This document shows, one piece after another, positions 32,030 to 44,464 of a stretch of 64,000 bases of DNA. A program made the translations under genes and the position numbers. Each line of letters starts with the position of its first letter. Within the stretch, counting starts at the first letter, position 1. The notes below the pieces were generated by a model. That model had not been told where the DNA came from, searched no databases, and worked only from the letters and a program-made list of their open reading frames with translations. The stretch is from Nepenthes gracilis (lineage: Eukaryota > Streptophyta > Magnoliopsida > Caryophyllales > Nepenthaceae), in the NCBI GenBank assembly GCA_033239525.1, contig BSYO01000011.1, positions 10,445,973 through 10,509,972 of the forward strand. Reading direction: 5' to 3'.

Positions 32030-32970
32030 GATCTGGTGGCCCTACTGTCCACATCTGAAACATGCTCTCGATAGCTTACGGCATGCTTGCCCCGGATGTC
32101 TCCTCCCACAGAAGGTATAATCTTCAGCCAATACTCCAGAACCGATCACTGACTAAGCCGGTACAATACTCTTTCCTTTGTCAGCTATCTTGGTCCTCTT
32201 GGACGGTCCAGAAGATCCCACAGTAGATCCAGTACTAATTCCCGCTCGGCTAGCAGTCCTCTTTGCATAAAATCTCTCTGTCTCTACTTCTTTCTCATAG
32301 ATCGCTGCCCTATCCAGAATTTCAGCATAAGCCTGGAGTTTTAAAATTGACAGGGACGCCCTCATATCATCCCGTAGCCCTTGTTGGAACTTCTTTGCCT
32401 TTCTCTACTCATCCTCTACGTAGAAGGGCACAAAATGGGATAATTCAGTAAATCTGGCATCGTACTCCTTCACCGTCATATTTCATTGTCTCAGTCTCAT
32501 AAACTCTGCTCTTTCTGATATCGGAGGCAGGATGGGAAGTATTTCTCCATAAATACATCCTCAAATATTTCCAAAGTGATGACATCATCGGGCATTTCCA
32601 ACGCCCTCTTCTGCATGCTCCTCCAGCTATCAGCTTCACCATCCAATTTATACACCGCAAAGGTGACCTCCCAATCGGTACATCCAATCACAGCGAATAT
32701 GTTCTTCATCCTTTTTAGCTACGCATCCGCTTCTGCCGGATCAAACTTTCATAGGAAGTCCGGTGCTCACTCCGCTGTGAATCTGTCGTAAGTAGTAAGA
32801 GTAAGAAGGGCTAGAGCTGGCTTAGGTGCAGGGACCGGAGCCATGTGTCTCTGGCTCGAAGATTCTACTACATTGGTCATTCTCTGTAACGGATCGATAT
32901 AAGTAGCCTCTCTATCATATGGCATACTAGCACCACCACGGTCATTTCTTTTACCCCTTCTACTAGCCAT
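32030..32970 (-). pseudogene. Element C: gag with double zinc knuckle
   Basis: It begins with MASRRGKRNDRGG (start codon 32968-32970) and runs on in several frames. The middle (32445-32709) resembles Retrotrans_gag (a WRSM-KRALEMPDDVITLEIFE-like segment). YAEILDRAAIYEKEVE follows at 32260-32330, then a basic serine-rich stretch. Two CCHC-type segments close it: TFCGRRHPGQAC and CFRCGQ-GHQIKYC at 32035-32120. A TAG stop sits inside the second. Gag forms the particle and binds RNA. Here it is broken at least three times. Confidence 0.82.
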
Positions 32971-33187
32971 CCTATAATCGAGACAAATACAATGTTGTAT
33001 TCCCAAGAAATCAGTGGAACGAAAAAAAAATTCAACAGTTCAATGAAATTTAAACCTAGCCTAAGAACCAATCTCTTAAGAGTTCTAGTTGCCTTAACTT
33101 CCTCAACCTATTCCTACAGGAATTCAGCACAGCGATTCAAACCCATCTTCCACTTTTCGATCAATCAATTCCTAAGGCATCTCAATT

Positions 33188-33198
33188 CTCTGATACCA
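33188..33198 (-). other. Primer-binding site of element C
   Basis: The minus strand reads TGGTATCAGAG two bases after the LTR end. It is complementary to the 3' end of initiator methionine tRNA, the usual primer of plant LTR elements. Confidence 0.9.
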
Positions 33199-33200
33199 AT

Positions 33201-35517
33201 TGTGACGGAACGGATTTTTTTTTCCTTAGAAACTTTCGTCAAAATAGAAGCAGGATTTAGGACCAAAATACAAATATAACTTCTACAGAAATTTCGGCAG
33301 AGTCTCTTTTATAATTGGATGAAAATTCAAAAATACAATCTGTACAAAACCTGTATAACCAACCAGTACAAGCATACAACTATCTATTTATACAATAATT
33401 TTTCTACAACACGCTTTCATAGGACCACAGATGCCATTCATAGCATTAATCCATCAAATTATCTACTACATTAACAATTCATGAGTGAGATACCATTTAG
33501 GACCTGTATAGAATATCCAGAAGTATAGAGTGGAAGCTGAACTATTAACCTGCAGAAGTATAGTTTTTTCTTTATCATCGCACGCATCACTTGCATTTCT
33601 ATACAAAATTCATACATAAATGTCTATAGGAATAAAATCCATATACAAAATCACATATTAAGTCAAGTCTTTATATCCAACTGATTCTCCAAAATGGTTT
33701 CAAAATGCTTTAGATCCTCAAAAGTCTTCAGAAGATGCTTTAAATCACTCTTTCTCGTTAGGTACTAGCTCTACGGTCTCATCTAGAGGAAAAAAAAGTA
33801 AAATAGTGTGCCAAGTCCTAGCAAGATACATGCAGATATGCAATAAATTAGTTATGCATAACAATTGTGAAACCATACAGAAACAAAATGGTTAAGCAGA
33901 ATAGAACACAGAAAACAGAAAAAGCATATTTGACTATAATTAAACTCAAAAATCAGATATCAGTGCAATTCAAAAAGCAGAATCAGAAAGTAGAGTCAGA
34001 AACTTTCTCTTTTATATCAATACAGAATAGTAATCGGTACAGAACAGTAAAGAACAGAACAGTGGTATAGAACATAACAGTAACAAACCGTGTCAGTAGA
34101 ACCTACTAGCTGAGGGGGCGAATGATCGATGATAGATTGTGTACATCCCTTTACAATCCAAGGCTATAAACAGAAATAGAAGATCCCGTCCCATGGGATC
34201 AGTACAGGTATGCCTTCCGAAAGTAGGCCAGAACCAGAATCTTTTCTTCTGACCGTAATGTCCCGAGGAAGGGCGGACTACATATAACTCCAAGGACAGA
34301 CTTATCCTTGATCACTACCGCAACGTTTTAAGGCATGTTAGAGAACCTAACCTGACTGTAATTAGTTTTATGTTTTAAATAACAGTATAAAAAATAACTT
34401 CTTAACCAAAAACCTTCTTTCGTATCAGAATTTCACAATTACCCCTCGGTTAACTTCAGAATGTTCAAATACACAGTAACGGTCTAAAAATCATTCAATT
34501 TTACTTCAGAAGTGCACGGTGATTTATCTGTATAAGTCCATATAAAATTTTTAAAAATAAATTATACTAGGAGCTTTATTTTGGTGCCAATTAACTTTTA
34601 TATAACAAATGCTACAGTTAAAAATCATTAAAACCCCTTTATTTTCATACCTAGGGCTTCGCCAAAACTTCCGGACTCAAATCGAACACCAAACATATAT
34701 TTATTCATGAAATCAACGCCATAAATCCAAATACATATACTAAATCATGCAATTAAACAAAAAGTCCCTAATATTTTCGAATTAGGGTTTCATCACATGC
34801 TTCCGAAACCAAAACGAACACTAATTACATGCTTGTTCATGAAATGAAGCTAAATCTTGCAATACACATTAGTAAACATAAAATATAACCGAGCAATTGA
34901 GGGAAACATGCTTCATTTTCTTTAAACATGTAACAATATAATTTTAGAGCATTTTCATCGATCTTAAGACAAGACAAAATGGTAAAACAAAAAACAACAT
35001 CCGAGGTACACTTGCCAGAGCCCGATCTACCATTAAATTTACCCGAAGTGGATCAGAACGAGTGATTTTCCTTTTTTCCTCTTCTCTTCTCCCTCATCTT
35101 CCTTCGTGGTTCAGCTGCTTTCCCCATTCTCTATTTTCCCTTCCCTTTATAACAAAAACGAAATCAGAACGCGGGAAAAAAATGCGACCGCACTCAAGCA
35201 CGTGGCGAGCCCACAACAAGCGCGCTGCAATCTGCCAGTGTCCGTTTGAGCGCCCAGCGAGCACGCGGCGAGCGCAGATTCTCTTGCAAGGGCTCGCTCA
35301 AGCGCACCTGGCACACAGCGAGCGGCTATGCACTGGATTTTGCGCTCGCTGCCGCACCTCGAGCGCGAAGCAGGCGCAACCCTTCTGCTTGCTGAACTCG
35401 GGTATTTTCTAACTTTTTACTTTCAACCCTCATTTTTCAATGCATGATTTGCCTCTTATAAATTATCATCATTTTAATTATTCCAAATTATCATGTTTTC
35501 AGGTCCGGGGTCTCACA
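33201..35517 (-). mobile_element. Element C: 5' LTR
   Basis: 2317 bp. The minus strand starts TGTGAGACCCCGG and ends CGTCACA. It has a CTCGAGCGC-type array at 35184-35385 and a TATAAA box on the minus strand (35146-35151). Colinear with the 3' LTR. Confidence 0.92.
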
Positions 35518-35522
35518 CAAAA
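35518..35522. other. Target-site duplicate CAAAA (right)
   Basis: Matches 26261-26265. Removing element C and one CAAAA joins the two halves of the element D extra ORF in frame. Confidence 0.9.
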
Positions 35523-36274
35523 TGCTCGTTGTGATGCGAGCGCTTACCAAATGATTTCTTCGAGACAAAATTTTGAGGAGTCGACACTGAAAAAAAACAA
35601 AGGCAATAAAATAAGACAAATTGGTAAAGGTACATAATAGTGCAACCAAACGGATCAACCCAATGGCAACCCATGGAAAGCCGACACAATAGGGCAATCC
35701 AACAGCAGCCCAACGGTAACAGAGCAACCTAACTGCGCAACCCAATGACAATAATGCACCTTTGGAACAACCCAACGGCAACAGTGCAACCCAACAGCCT
35801 AACCCAATGACAACAGTGCCGTTGGCACAACCCAATGATGATTTCACATTGGCGCAATAGTGCAACTCAATGGGAAACAAGGCATATAGTCACAATGCCA
35901 TGAATGGGAAACACGAGGGCACACCAGAGGCAGCACCATTGGTGCAATAGTGGTCACCGATAACCTCTATTAACGGTGACAAGAGGAGCAAGAAAAAAGG
36001 CAAGGAGGGAAGAGAAATTACCTAAAATGTGGCCAATGTCTGATCTATAGGACAACAGGTTGAGGAGGGGCAAGAAGGAAGGGAAATCGACAAGCGGCGC
36101 GGAGAGAGAGATAGATGGCGCGAGGGTTTTCGGGCAAGGAAGGAGATGATGGAAGAGAGAGAGAGAGAGAAAGAGAGTTCCCAGAGAGAGTGTTTTTGTT
36201 TTTGATTTATTTAGTTATTTGTTTTTGTTTGTAAAAGTCTCATGTTTTGGTTTTTTTCTTATTAAAATGAAGAT
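35523..36274 (-). other. Element D: start of the extra ORF and the spacer to pol
   Basis: 35523-35590 continues the extra ORF (NFVSKKSFGKRSHHNEHF). 35640-35880 holds irregular repeats of CAACCCAA(T/C)GGCAAC type, which read as repeated LGC on the minus strand. (GA)n lies at 36154-36180. No other domain is recognised in this spacer. Confidence 0.6.
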
Positions 36275-36640
36275 AAATCATTTCTTGGGAGGAGAACTAA
36301 TACCGATGGCTGTTCTCAAGAATTCAAAATGCATACTATCCAATGGTTTAGTGAGGATGTCGGCTAGTTAATTTTCGGTCGACGTACATTCAAGAGAGAT
36401 GATATGAGTTTCCATGAGCTCATGAATGAAATGATGCTAAATATCAATATATTCGGTTCGGGAATACTGAACTGGATTTTTAAAAATATTAATAGTTCTG
36501 GTATTGTCACAGTAAATGGTCATAGTGTCCTGAATAATACCGTAATCAAGAAGCATTTGTTTCATCCATAGGAGTTGCATGCAGCAGTTGCCTGCGGCAA
36601 TGTATTCAGCTTCCACAATAGACAATGAGATGAAATTTTA
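36275..36640 (-). pseudogene. Element D: RNase H and pol C-terminus
   Basis: The ORF 36437-36625 reads SIVEAEYIAAGNCCMQLLWM, then YGIIQDTMTIYCDN and INIFKNPVQYSRTEYIDI. Further on, in another frame, is a LADILTKPLDSMHFEFLR-like end (about 36300-36360). These are hallmark copia RNase H motifs (AEYIA, YCDN, KNPVQHSR). The natural stop is near 36275. A stop after YIDI breaks it. Confidence 0.88.
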
Positions 36641-38000
36641 TTTCTTACTCATCCAAGCCACTAGGTTGGATTCCGACATAGACACATCCACCGAAGGTGC
36701 CTTTTCGATCATCAACATTTCCAACCCAATCAGTATCGGAATATCTAGCCTAGATAAAATTTGAGTCTTTAGAGAAGAAAATCCCATAATCAAAAATCTC
36801 GATGATTTCACAAATGATATGCTTAATTGCACTCAAATGGGATTCTTTTGAATCAAACTGATGTCAAGCGCAAGAATGGACACTAAATACAATGTCAGGT
36901 CAGCTAGCGGTTAAGTACAGAAGACTACCAATCATACTTCTATAGAGAGTTGGATCGACGCCCTTTCCTACAAGATCACAGCCCAATTTTTATGAAGTGC
37001 TCGTGGGGGACCGAGTATGTTTGGAATTATCAAGATTGAAACGTTTCGCAAGGTCTTGGCATATTTGGCTTGAAATATAAAACTACCGTAAGAGAGTTGC
37101 TGAATTTGCAACCCGAAAAAGTATGTAAATTCTCCTACTATACTCATTGCGAATTTTGAAGCCATACAATCAACAAACAAATGAGCATAGGAGTCAATGG
37201 TAATACCAAATGCAATGTCATCAATATAAATTTGGGCTACTAGTATATAATTTTTTGATCATTTTTACAAATAAAGTTTTGTCAACACTACTCCGAACGA
37301 ACCATGGTCACCAAGGTATGAGGTGAGACGCTCATACCAAACTCGAGGAGCTTGTTTAAGACCATATAGGGCCTTTTTAAGTTTGTGCACATGGTTTGAA
37401 AATGCAGGATTTATAAATCCCTTTGGTTACTCAACATACACTTTCTTTTGAATGATACCATTTGGGAAAACACTTTTCACTTTCATTTGATAAAGTTTAA
37501 AACTCATTGTACAAGCAATAGACAGAAGGATACGGATAGATTCAGGACAAGCCACGGGAGCAAAAGTCTTATCATAATAAATACCCTCCACTTGTGTATA
37601 TCCTTAAGCAACAAGGAAAACTTTATTTCGGTTGATATTCTTATTTTCATCGGTTTTATTTTTCAATATCTATTTGGTCCCAATGACATTTATATGTGTA
37701 GGTTGGGGAACCAAGGACCATACATCATTCCTTACAAATTGATTTAATTTTTCATGCATGGCATTTGTCCAACACTCATCGGACAAAGTCTCTTCTACCT
37801 TTTTGGGTTCGATGTGAGAAACATAATAGGTATAGACGAGTAGGTTTAGAACACGGTGGTACAGTCTTATACCTTCACTCAAGTCGCCTAACATAAGGTC
37901 TTTTAGATGATTTAATTTTACTCTAACAGAAGGTTCCTTTATAGAAATAACATTAGGAGTCTCTTGTGACATACCAGGAAATGTTGAATCAAGTGAAGAT
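36641..38000 (-). pseudogene. Element D: reverse transcriptase
   Basis: The N-terminal part at 37670-37972 has MHEKLNQFVRNDVWSLVPQP and NVIGTK, the standard copia RT opening. The palm region around 37195-37260 carries a YIDDIAFG-like active site in a broken frame. FTYFFGLQIQQLSYGSFIFQ lies at 36968-37180. The final part, with VGNVDDRKSTFGGCVYVGI-like spacing, runs at about 36640-36790. Frames change at least five times. Confidence 0.82.
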
Positions 38001-38960
38001 TCGACTTAATCATCCTCTTTTTTAGAACAATCACGGATTTCAGGATGCTCATTAGGAACATCATTCACAACAACATTAATAGATCTATAATGGTTTGAGT
38101 GTAAAAATTATAAACCCGATAGGCTCGACTAGTTAGAAAATATCCCAAGAACATCCTTTCATCACTTTTTGAGTCAAATTTGCTTAGAGTTTTCCTATAA
38201 CGTAAAATAAAGAATTGACTACTGAAAATATGGAAAAACTTAATGTTGGGCTTCTTGCCTCTTTAAAGTTTATATTAAGTTTTTTCTGTCTCGAGTCTTA
38301 AGTAGACCCGGTTGATTATGTGACAAGCCGTGCTCATGACCTCGTCCCAAAAGTGCATGGCAACATTCTTACAATGCATCACTTTTTTGGCCATTTATTG
38401 AATAACCCGATTTTTTCATTCTACAATACCATTTTGTTGAGGGGTAATAGGAGATGAGAATTCATGGTAAATTCCTTCTTGATTATAAAAATTTTCAAAA
38501 CTAGAATTTTTGAATTCCTTTCTATAGTCACTACAGATTCTCACGATAGAAGTTCCTTTTTCATTAGTTAGTTTTTTACACAATTTTTACGTGATCAAAC
38601 GTATCAGACTTTTCTCGGATAAGGTATATCCAAGAATATTTAGAAAAATTATCGACAACCATTAAAATATATTTTTTGCCCCTAAACTTTCAGTTCTAGA
38701 TAGCCCAATAAGGTCCATATGAATTAGTTTAAGGGGATGCAACGTGTGAATGTTATTAAAAGATGAGTGACTCGATCTAATTTGTTTTCCTAGTTGACAA
38801 GGGCCACACACATGATATTTGACATTTAGCAATTTAGGAAGTCCTTCAACACAACTTTTCTTCAAATTTTGGATAGGATTTTAAAATTTAAATGGTCAAG
38901 GCATTAATACCACATTTCTGTAGAATTAATTTTAGAAGAGTTGCACTCTAGAATGTGGTT
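38001..38960 (-). pseudogene. Element D: integrase with pre-integrase finger
   Basis: The ORF 38662-38865 reads KKSCVEGLPKLLNVKYHVCG, then CQLGKQIRSSHSSFNNIHTL and PLKLIHMDLIGLSRTESLG. That joins the zinc finger to the first catalytic aspartate (HMDL). Downstream pieces include NGVVERKN-like sequence (38395-38440, with the glutamate region) and a KSDERMFLGYFLTSRAYRVY-like segment (38100-38170), all out of frame with each other. Confidence 0.82.
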
Positions 38961-38989
38961 TGGCTCGATACCATAGAGATTGTCGGGAA

Positions 38990-39310
38990 TTATCTTGCCC
39001 TCTAAGACAATCAAGCCACTTTTGTCATAGATGCAGCATTTATGTTGAAAAATCAGACTTTAAAGTTTTCATCACAGAACTGGCTAACATTCAAGAGGTT
39101 GAATTTTAATACAAAGACATACAAGATATCACAACGCTTTGTGAGACCAAAAATACATATCAGACCCCGACCAAGAATGGGGGCTCTAACGCCATCACCA
39201 AAGGCAACCATCCCATCAAGATGGTTCGACAATGAGAACATGACTTTATTTCTACACGTGTCAAGAGCATCTACTATCTAAGTACAACAGAGACTGATTC
39301 TGGGCTTTCA
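38990..39310 (-). pseudogene. Element D: protease, active site mutated
   Basis: The copia protease motif LDSGCSRH reads LDSRCS-stop-HV here (about 39250-39275). Both changes are G-to-A or C-to-T transitions. VAFGDGVRAPILGRGL and VFVLKFNLLNVSQFCDENF follow (39053-39241). The active-site glycine is lost and a stop is present. Confidence 0.8.
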
Positions 39311-39329
39311 ATGCACTATGAGCAACATT

Positions 39330-41130
39330 ATATGAATAAGTTTTAGAAAAGTTTTTTAGCTCACTTTTCTTAATCCATATTTTTTTCCAAATTTACTTTC
39401 TAATTCAACATTTTTACTTATTCATTCAATTGTTGAATATGATTTACAAATTTGTTCATTTTTGTTTCTTGTCTTTAATTGTATAGAAGATTCATGGTAT
39501 AGTAACGGGGATGAATGTAACAAATTTTTTCACATGCATGGCAAGTAGGCACAAACTTAGGCATGGAAGGGGAATTCCTAGATCTTTGGTTAAAATAGGT
39601 ATTTACTTTTGTTGATTGGTGAGTTTTAATGGATTTATTCATGACCTTTTGGCTATTTGGATTAGACAAGGGATTTGAGTCAAATCTTTTCTCCACACAT
39701 TGAGGCACTGACTTAGTAATTTTAGAAGTGTTAATATTTTTGTATGAAATTTTCTTGGCGAGAACAAAGATAATTTTAGGTTACAAGCCGTGTTGTAAAA
39801 TAGTCTCAACATACCCCAAACCCTTTTTATTTCTAGCAACTTTCCCAAGATCCAACATGTGATCAAGTTTTTGTATTCCATTTGAAAATTTTTTCATATC
39901 GTTCTTAATGTTTTCAAGCTTTAACTTTAGGAATTTAACTTTAGGAATTTAATTTTAGTAATTAAGGAGTTATTTCGCATTTCCAGTTCACAATGTATAA
40001 TAGTGGCACTATTTAATTTGGTCATAATTTCTGCTTTTTCTTTTTCTAATTTGATGAGTTTACTGTTTAAAATTTTATTTATTTTCTTTACTTTTAAGGA
40101 TTCCGTAAAAAGTTTGTCATATACTTCTTGAAACCCATCAAATTCATTATTAGATTCTTCATTGGAAGAATTTGATTGTTCAAGCAGCGCACTAGTGGCT
40201 TCATCACCACTAATAATAGATGTCTTAAAAATCATATAATATATTTTATCATCTTCTGAGAATTTTTTATTGTGATTTTCATCATCTTCATCGTCTGTTA
40301 AAGATACATTTAAAGATTTTCCTTTCTGACATTTAAAATTAGGGCACTCAATCAGGATATGATCAAAATCGTGGCATTCATGGCATTGGATTCCTTGGGG
40401 TTTCTTATTTTTGGAGTCTTTATTTTTATTTTTCTCTTTCTTAGTTGAGGTATGAAATAAATCATTTCCTTTGGAGGATCATTTGCTATTCTTATTTTTA
40501 AAAAAATTTTTAAAATTGTTTACAGATATGGTAAAGCCCTCATCACTATATGACTTTCGTCTGAGTAACGATATCTCTCTTCATTTACAGCTTTCAAGGC
40601 AATTGATTTATTTATTTTTTTTGATTGGGAAAGAGTGTGCTCAAATATTTGTAAAGACCCAACAAGCTCTTCTATTTTTAATTTATTAAGATCTTTACTC
40701 TCTTTAATAGTAGTGACATTTGGTCTAAAACATTCAAGTAAAGATCATAGGACTTTTTAAAAAATTCTATTCTTAAGAATATGTTCTCCTAAATTGAATG
40801 TAGAATTAACAATGTCATTTAATTTTACATAAAATTTAACAAACGTCTCATGGCCTTTCATCCAAATTTCTTCAAACTTAGTTGTGAGCATTTACAATTT
40901 TAAATTTTTAATCAATTTAGTTTCTTCATAGGTATTCTCAATGATATCCGAAGCCTCTTTCGATGTCTCACATATGAAAATGCGTTTAAATTTTATAGAG
41001 GATATAGCCATAAAGATAGCATGTAACCCCTTATTATTCAAATTGTATACATCAAGTTCTTCTTTAAATTACAAAGATAAAGCTTTTGATTCGTCACCCA
41101 TGGTGATTTTAGTGAAGTCCACCCAGTTTA
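39330..41130 (-). pseudogene. Element D: gag with coiled coil and CCHC knuckle
   Basis: Reading the minus strand from the 5' side: FKRIFICETSKEASDIIENT (about 40920-40990), MLTTKFEEI with ETFVKFYVKLNDIVNS (40790-40900) and SLLECFRPNVTTIKESKDL (40680-40760). Next is a zinc knuckle CHECHDFDHILIEC (40344-40385), then a predicted coiled coil rich in lysine, glutamate and leucine (39927-40235). A basic C-terminal part with KICYIHPRYY follows (39475-39708). The coiled coil next to a single CCHC knuckle is the SIRE/Maximus gag layout. Broken by several stops. Confidence 0.85.
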
Positions 41131-41278
41131 AGTACTGACCCAGATACATTCATCCATTGATTTAAAAAATACCCTCGTACGTACTTTTTAGTACATGTAA
41201 TTGCTCCCATCGAAATAGGGAGGAATAGATAACGATTGACTAGCATGTATCTAGATCAGGACGCAGATCGATGTGAGT

Positions 41279-41289
41279 CTCTGATACCA
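41279..41289 (-). other. Primer-binding site of element D
   Basis: The minus strand reads TGGTATCAGAG two bases inside the LTR end at 41292. It matches the initiator methionine tRNA 3' end. Confidence 0.88.
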
Positions 41290-41439
41290 ATTGAAGAGAA
41301 CTTTTCATTCCAAATTATATAAAAGTTTCAACTCTTGATAGATTAGTGAAAGTAATACAAAAATAAATATTTAATATACGTAAAGAATATTTCAATCTAA
41401 TTAATATATATGATAACAAGTCTAAAGAGGAAAGTAATA

Positions 41440-41442
<3 letters not shown>

Positions 41443-41494
<52 letters not shown>
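41443..41494. repeat. (AAT)n microsatellite
   Basis: About 17 AAT units inside the element D 5' LTR. The corresponding place in the 3' LTR (about 19529-19545) has only two to three units. Confidence 0.95.
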
Positions 41495-41578
41495 GATAAT
41501 TTTTGGTGCCGAAAAAAAATCTTGATAACCACGACTATCAAATAAAACCCTCTGGGTTTTATCAAATAAAAGATATGT

Positions 41579-44464
41579 TGTGGGAACGGATTTTTTTTTT
41601 TTTCAAAAGTTATGGAAGATATGTATTTAACCATCTAAATCTAAATTAACAAGAGATCATGTGATAACTGGATGAAAACCTAAAAATACAAACCCGTAAT
41701 ATTCATTCATAACAAGCACACATCTATCCATCATTCACAATTCCTACAACAATCATTCAAGGGATCCTATGTGCCATCCATGGCACAATTTCATAAAACA
41801 ATTACTACTCTAACAGTCATATAACGAGATGCCATCTAGGACCTCGCATAAGAAATCCAAATGCCTTTCAATCTGCGAGAAGCGTTAATATTCTCTTTTA
41901 CTATCATACATACATTTCACATGCTTGTTATATGCCTCCACATATTCTATAACATCGGGACCAAAAGAGCAAAAGATAAAAACAATGTTTGTAGTCAGCC
42001 TTTACATCAAGAAGAGCTCCAAAATAGCTCCAATAAGGGCGGTCCTCAAAAGTCTTCACAAAAAAATATGAAGCTTTTCTCAAGTGGAGCACGATGTCTT
42101 AGCTCAAGCTAATAAAGCTCTCTTTTTGTCTCATCCGGAAGGAAAACACTAAAATGAAGTATAGGCAATGGTTTGTCTTTTTGTGTCTCAATTCTCTTTA
42201 TAACTATGCAAAAAACTCAATCAACATCATCCGAAAAGAAGAAAGACATGCTATAACAATATTAAATCTCATGCTTCATAAAATAACATTTTAAATCAGA
42301 AAAAGAGCTATAGACATGGAAAATCAGTCCAAAACCATACTCTATAATCGCTTTATCATCTTTCTTTACCATCTTTTCATTATCATCTTTTCAGATGATA
42401 CTCTATCATCTTTTCACCCTAATCCATTTTCATCTTTTACGGTGACATACTTTAATAGTTTCAGACCGCCGGTGTACCCTCTAGGAAAATCGAGATAGAT
42501 TGCACCCACACAATCCAAGGCCTATCATGTCATATTCGATATCCCATCCCGAGGGATATCTATACGTGCACAGGTAGTTCCTTGGGCACTCATCGACAAC
42601 TTATCCCATGAATCGCTCCATGGACAGAGCTATCTCGTTATGGAGAACTCAAGGCCTCACCCAAGAACTGGCGCCCTTGGGTGCTCGGGTCCCAAAATAA
42701 TCAGAATTAAATCCATTTTATCGAAAAATCCCATTACCAAATCAAACTTTCACAACACTTCAAAGACTTCTTTAAATTTACATGAAAATTTTGTCAGATA
42801 TCGATCCCAAAATTTTAGAAGATTTCATGTAAACTCTTTAGCATGTAAAACTCATCAAAATCTCTTCATTTTCGGCGCCAAAACTTTGAAACTAAAGAAA
42901 ATCATCTTGCAAATATGTTGTCATAGAAATCAAGCCATAAATCCAAATTCATACTTAATCATGTCATTTTACTCAAATATAAAAAACTCATCAAAACTCT
43001 GCTTTCAAGCAAAAACACTATTTAAACACATTACTCTAGCAATTTAAAGAAAGTTCTTATACAATCTTTTTCATTAGGTATAGATTAATTCCCATCAAAA
43101 TAGAGAAAAAGTATAAATACTTTAAACATAAAGTCATCAACATTTAGAATTTTCAAATCTGGCCTTAAATCTTTGAAATTGCTTCTTAAAAGGATTTCCA
43201 TGCTTACACCTAATTGACTATGGTTAAGGCATTATGATAAAATAAAATCACAAATAATCCAAACATTTAACTCATGCTTTAGAATACTTTTTTTATATTA
43301 TACAAACAAGAATTAGTTTAAAACAAAGCATTTAAACAAAGAAATAATAGAAAGATTCCAGCAATAAAGCCAAATTGAGATTCTACATTATCCGATCGAT
43401 ATATACAAAAAATTGGGACATGGGGATTCAATTCTAGTCATTTCAAAAGCCAATGAAAAATAGACATTGCAAAATCCACCTTCGCATCCCAATGCAGCAG
43501 AAGTGATAAATTTAGATGACTTATTTATAACATGCAGGTCCAAATCAAAAACTTTTTGAGCTTTACATCCACTGGATTCAAATATGTTTGGGACATGGGG
43601 ATTCCAACGTTTCTCAATCTATTCATCAATTGACTCTAAATTTCATGGAAGTTTGAACCCCCAAAGTATTTTAAGATTTGAGGATAAGAAGACCCAGGCT
43701 TTTGAATCTCAAACAAATATGGACAACTTAAGGAATTTTCATTCACTTCTTTACATGGGTTTTCAATTCCCATCTTTGTGGGTGTGATGAATAAATATTG
43801 AACTAAAATAACAAAAATAGGAAATTTGTGTTTTGAAATATGAGAAAAAAAGCTACAGTTAAAGTTCTTTCACTAGCTAGAACGTCACTCAATGCTGGGT
43901 TTTTCATCCACAACATTCAAACATTGGTTCAAGCATCACCAGGATGCCATGTTTCAAACCCTAAAATTGCAAGTGGAAATGAGAAAGAAAGAGCTAGAAC
44001 GGGTTTATATTTTGTTTTAGACCATTTGAACTCCATCTCAAATAAAGCCTGCACATCTAATACGAAGTCAGAATGTCCCACATTAAGCGGGCTTGCGCGT
44101 GAGTATAATAGTGCACTACGTTATGTTGTAACTCGTAAGAGCATGCTTTGAGCGTCGAGGGCGTGGTGATCAATAATGGAAAAAGAGTCAAATACAACTT
44201 CACCATTCTAACCCAATCTTTCACATCTTTGGCCCTTATTTTTGATTATATAACCTCAATAAGTCATGATTATCACAATTTAAAACCTGAATCTTGTCAA
44301 CGAATCAACATTTCACCACTTACGATTTGGTTCCCGATTTACTAGTTGATGAATATGCATGAGCTTTCCAATCCATTCCTCCCTCATCTTTTGAATACAA
44401 TTTTGATATTTTAACTTAATTATCTCCCAATTATCATATTTAGGAGCTATATTCTAACTCCACA
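41579..44464 (-). mobile_element. Gypsy LTR (Tekay-like), probably a solo LTR, decayed
   Basis: It starts TGTGGGAACGGATTTT, like the element C LTR start TGTGACGGAACGGATTTT. It shares AACTGGATGAAAACC, GATGCCATCTAGGACCT (41830) and the GACAGAGCTATC block (42618). The GCCATAAATCCAAATTCATA block (42932) and the near-terminal AATTATCATATTTAGGA (44430-44446) also match. No internal region follows, and element D LTR sequence resumes at about 44485, so a solo LTR is likely. Its 2.9-kb length exceeds the 2.3-kb relatives, and parts of 42890-44464 are patchwork. Confidence 0.65.

Larger units (their letters stand above)
26266..35517 (-). mobile_element. Element C: complete Tekay/Del-like Ty3/gypsy retrotransposon
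   Basis: 9.25 kb with two LTRs in direct orientation (26266-28503 and 33201-35517), polypurine tract, primer site, gag, protease, RT, RNase H, integrase and chromodomain-like tail in Ty3 order, and a perfect 5-bp target duplication. It is inserted in the extra ORF of element D. The LTRs differ at about 15% of sites over their first 160 bases by eye, so the insertion is old. Gag and pol have many stops, and the element cannot be autonomous. Confidence 0.93.

Noticed and set aside
35491..35880. 129-codon minus-strand ORF with repeated LGC
   Set aside because: The repeats come from the CAACCCAA-type spacer repeats, and the frame crosses the end of the element C LTR.
42640..43047. 135-codon plus-strand ORF
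   Set aside because: It is within the gypsy LTR (the same blocks occur in the element C LTRs without this frame).
43840..44151. 103-codon plus-strand ORF
   Set aside because: It lies in gypsy LTR/patchwork sequence, and its counterpart at 46050-46330 is broken by deletions.
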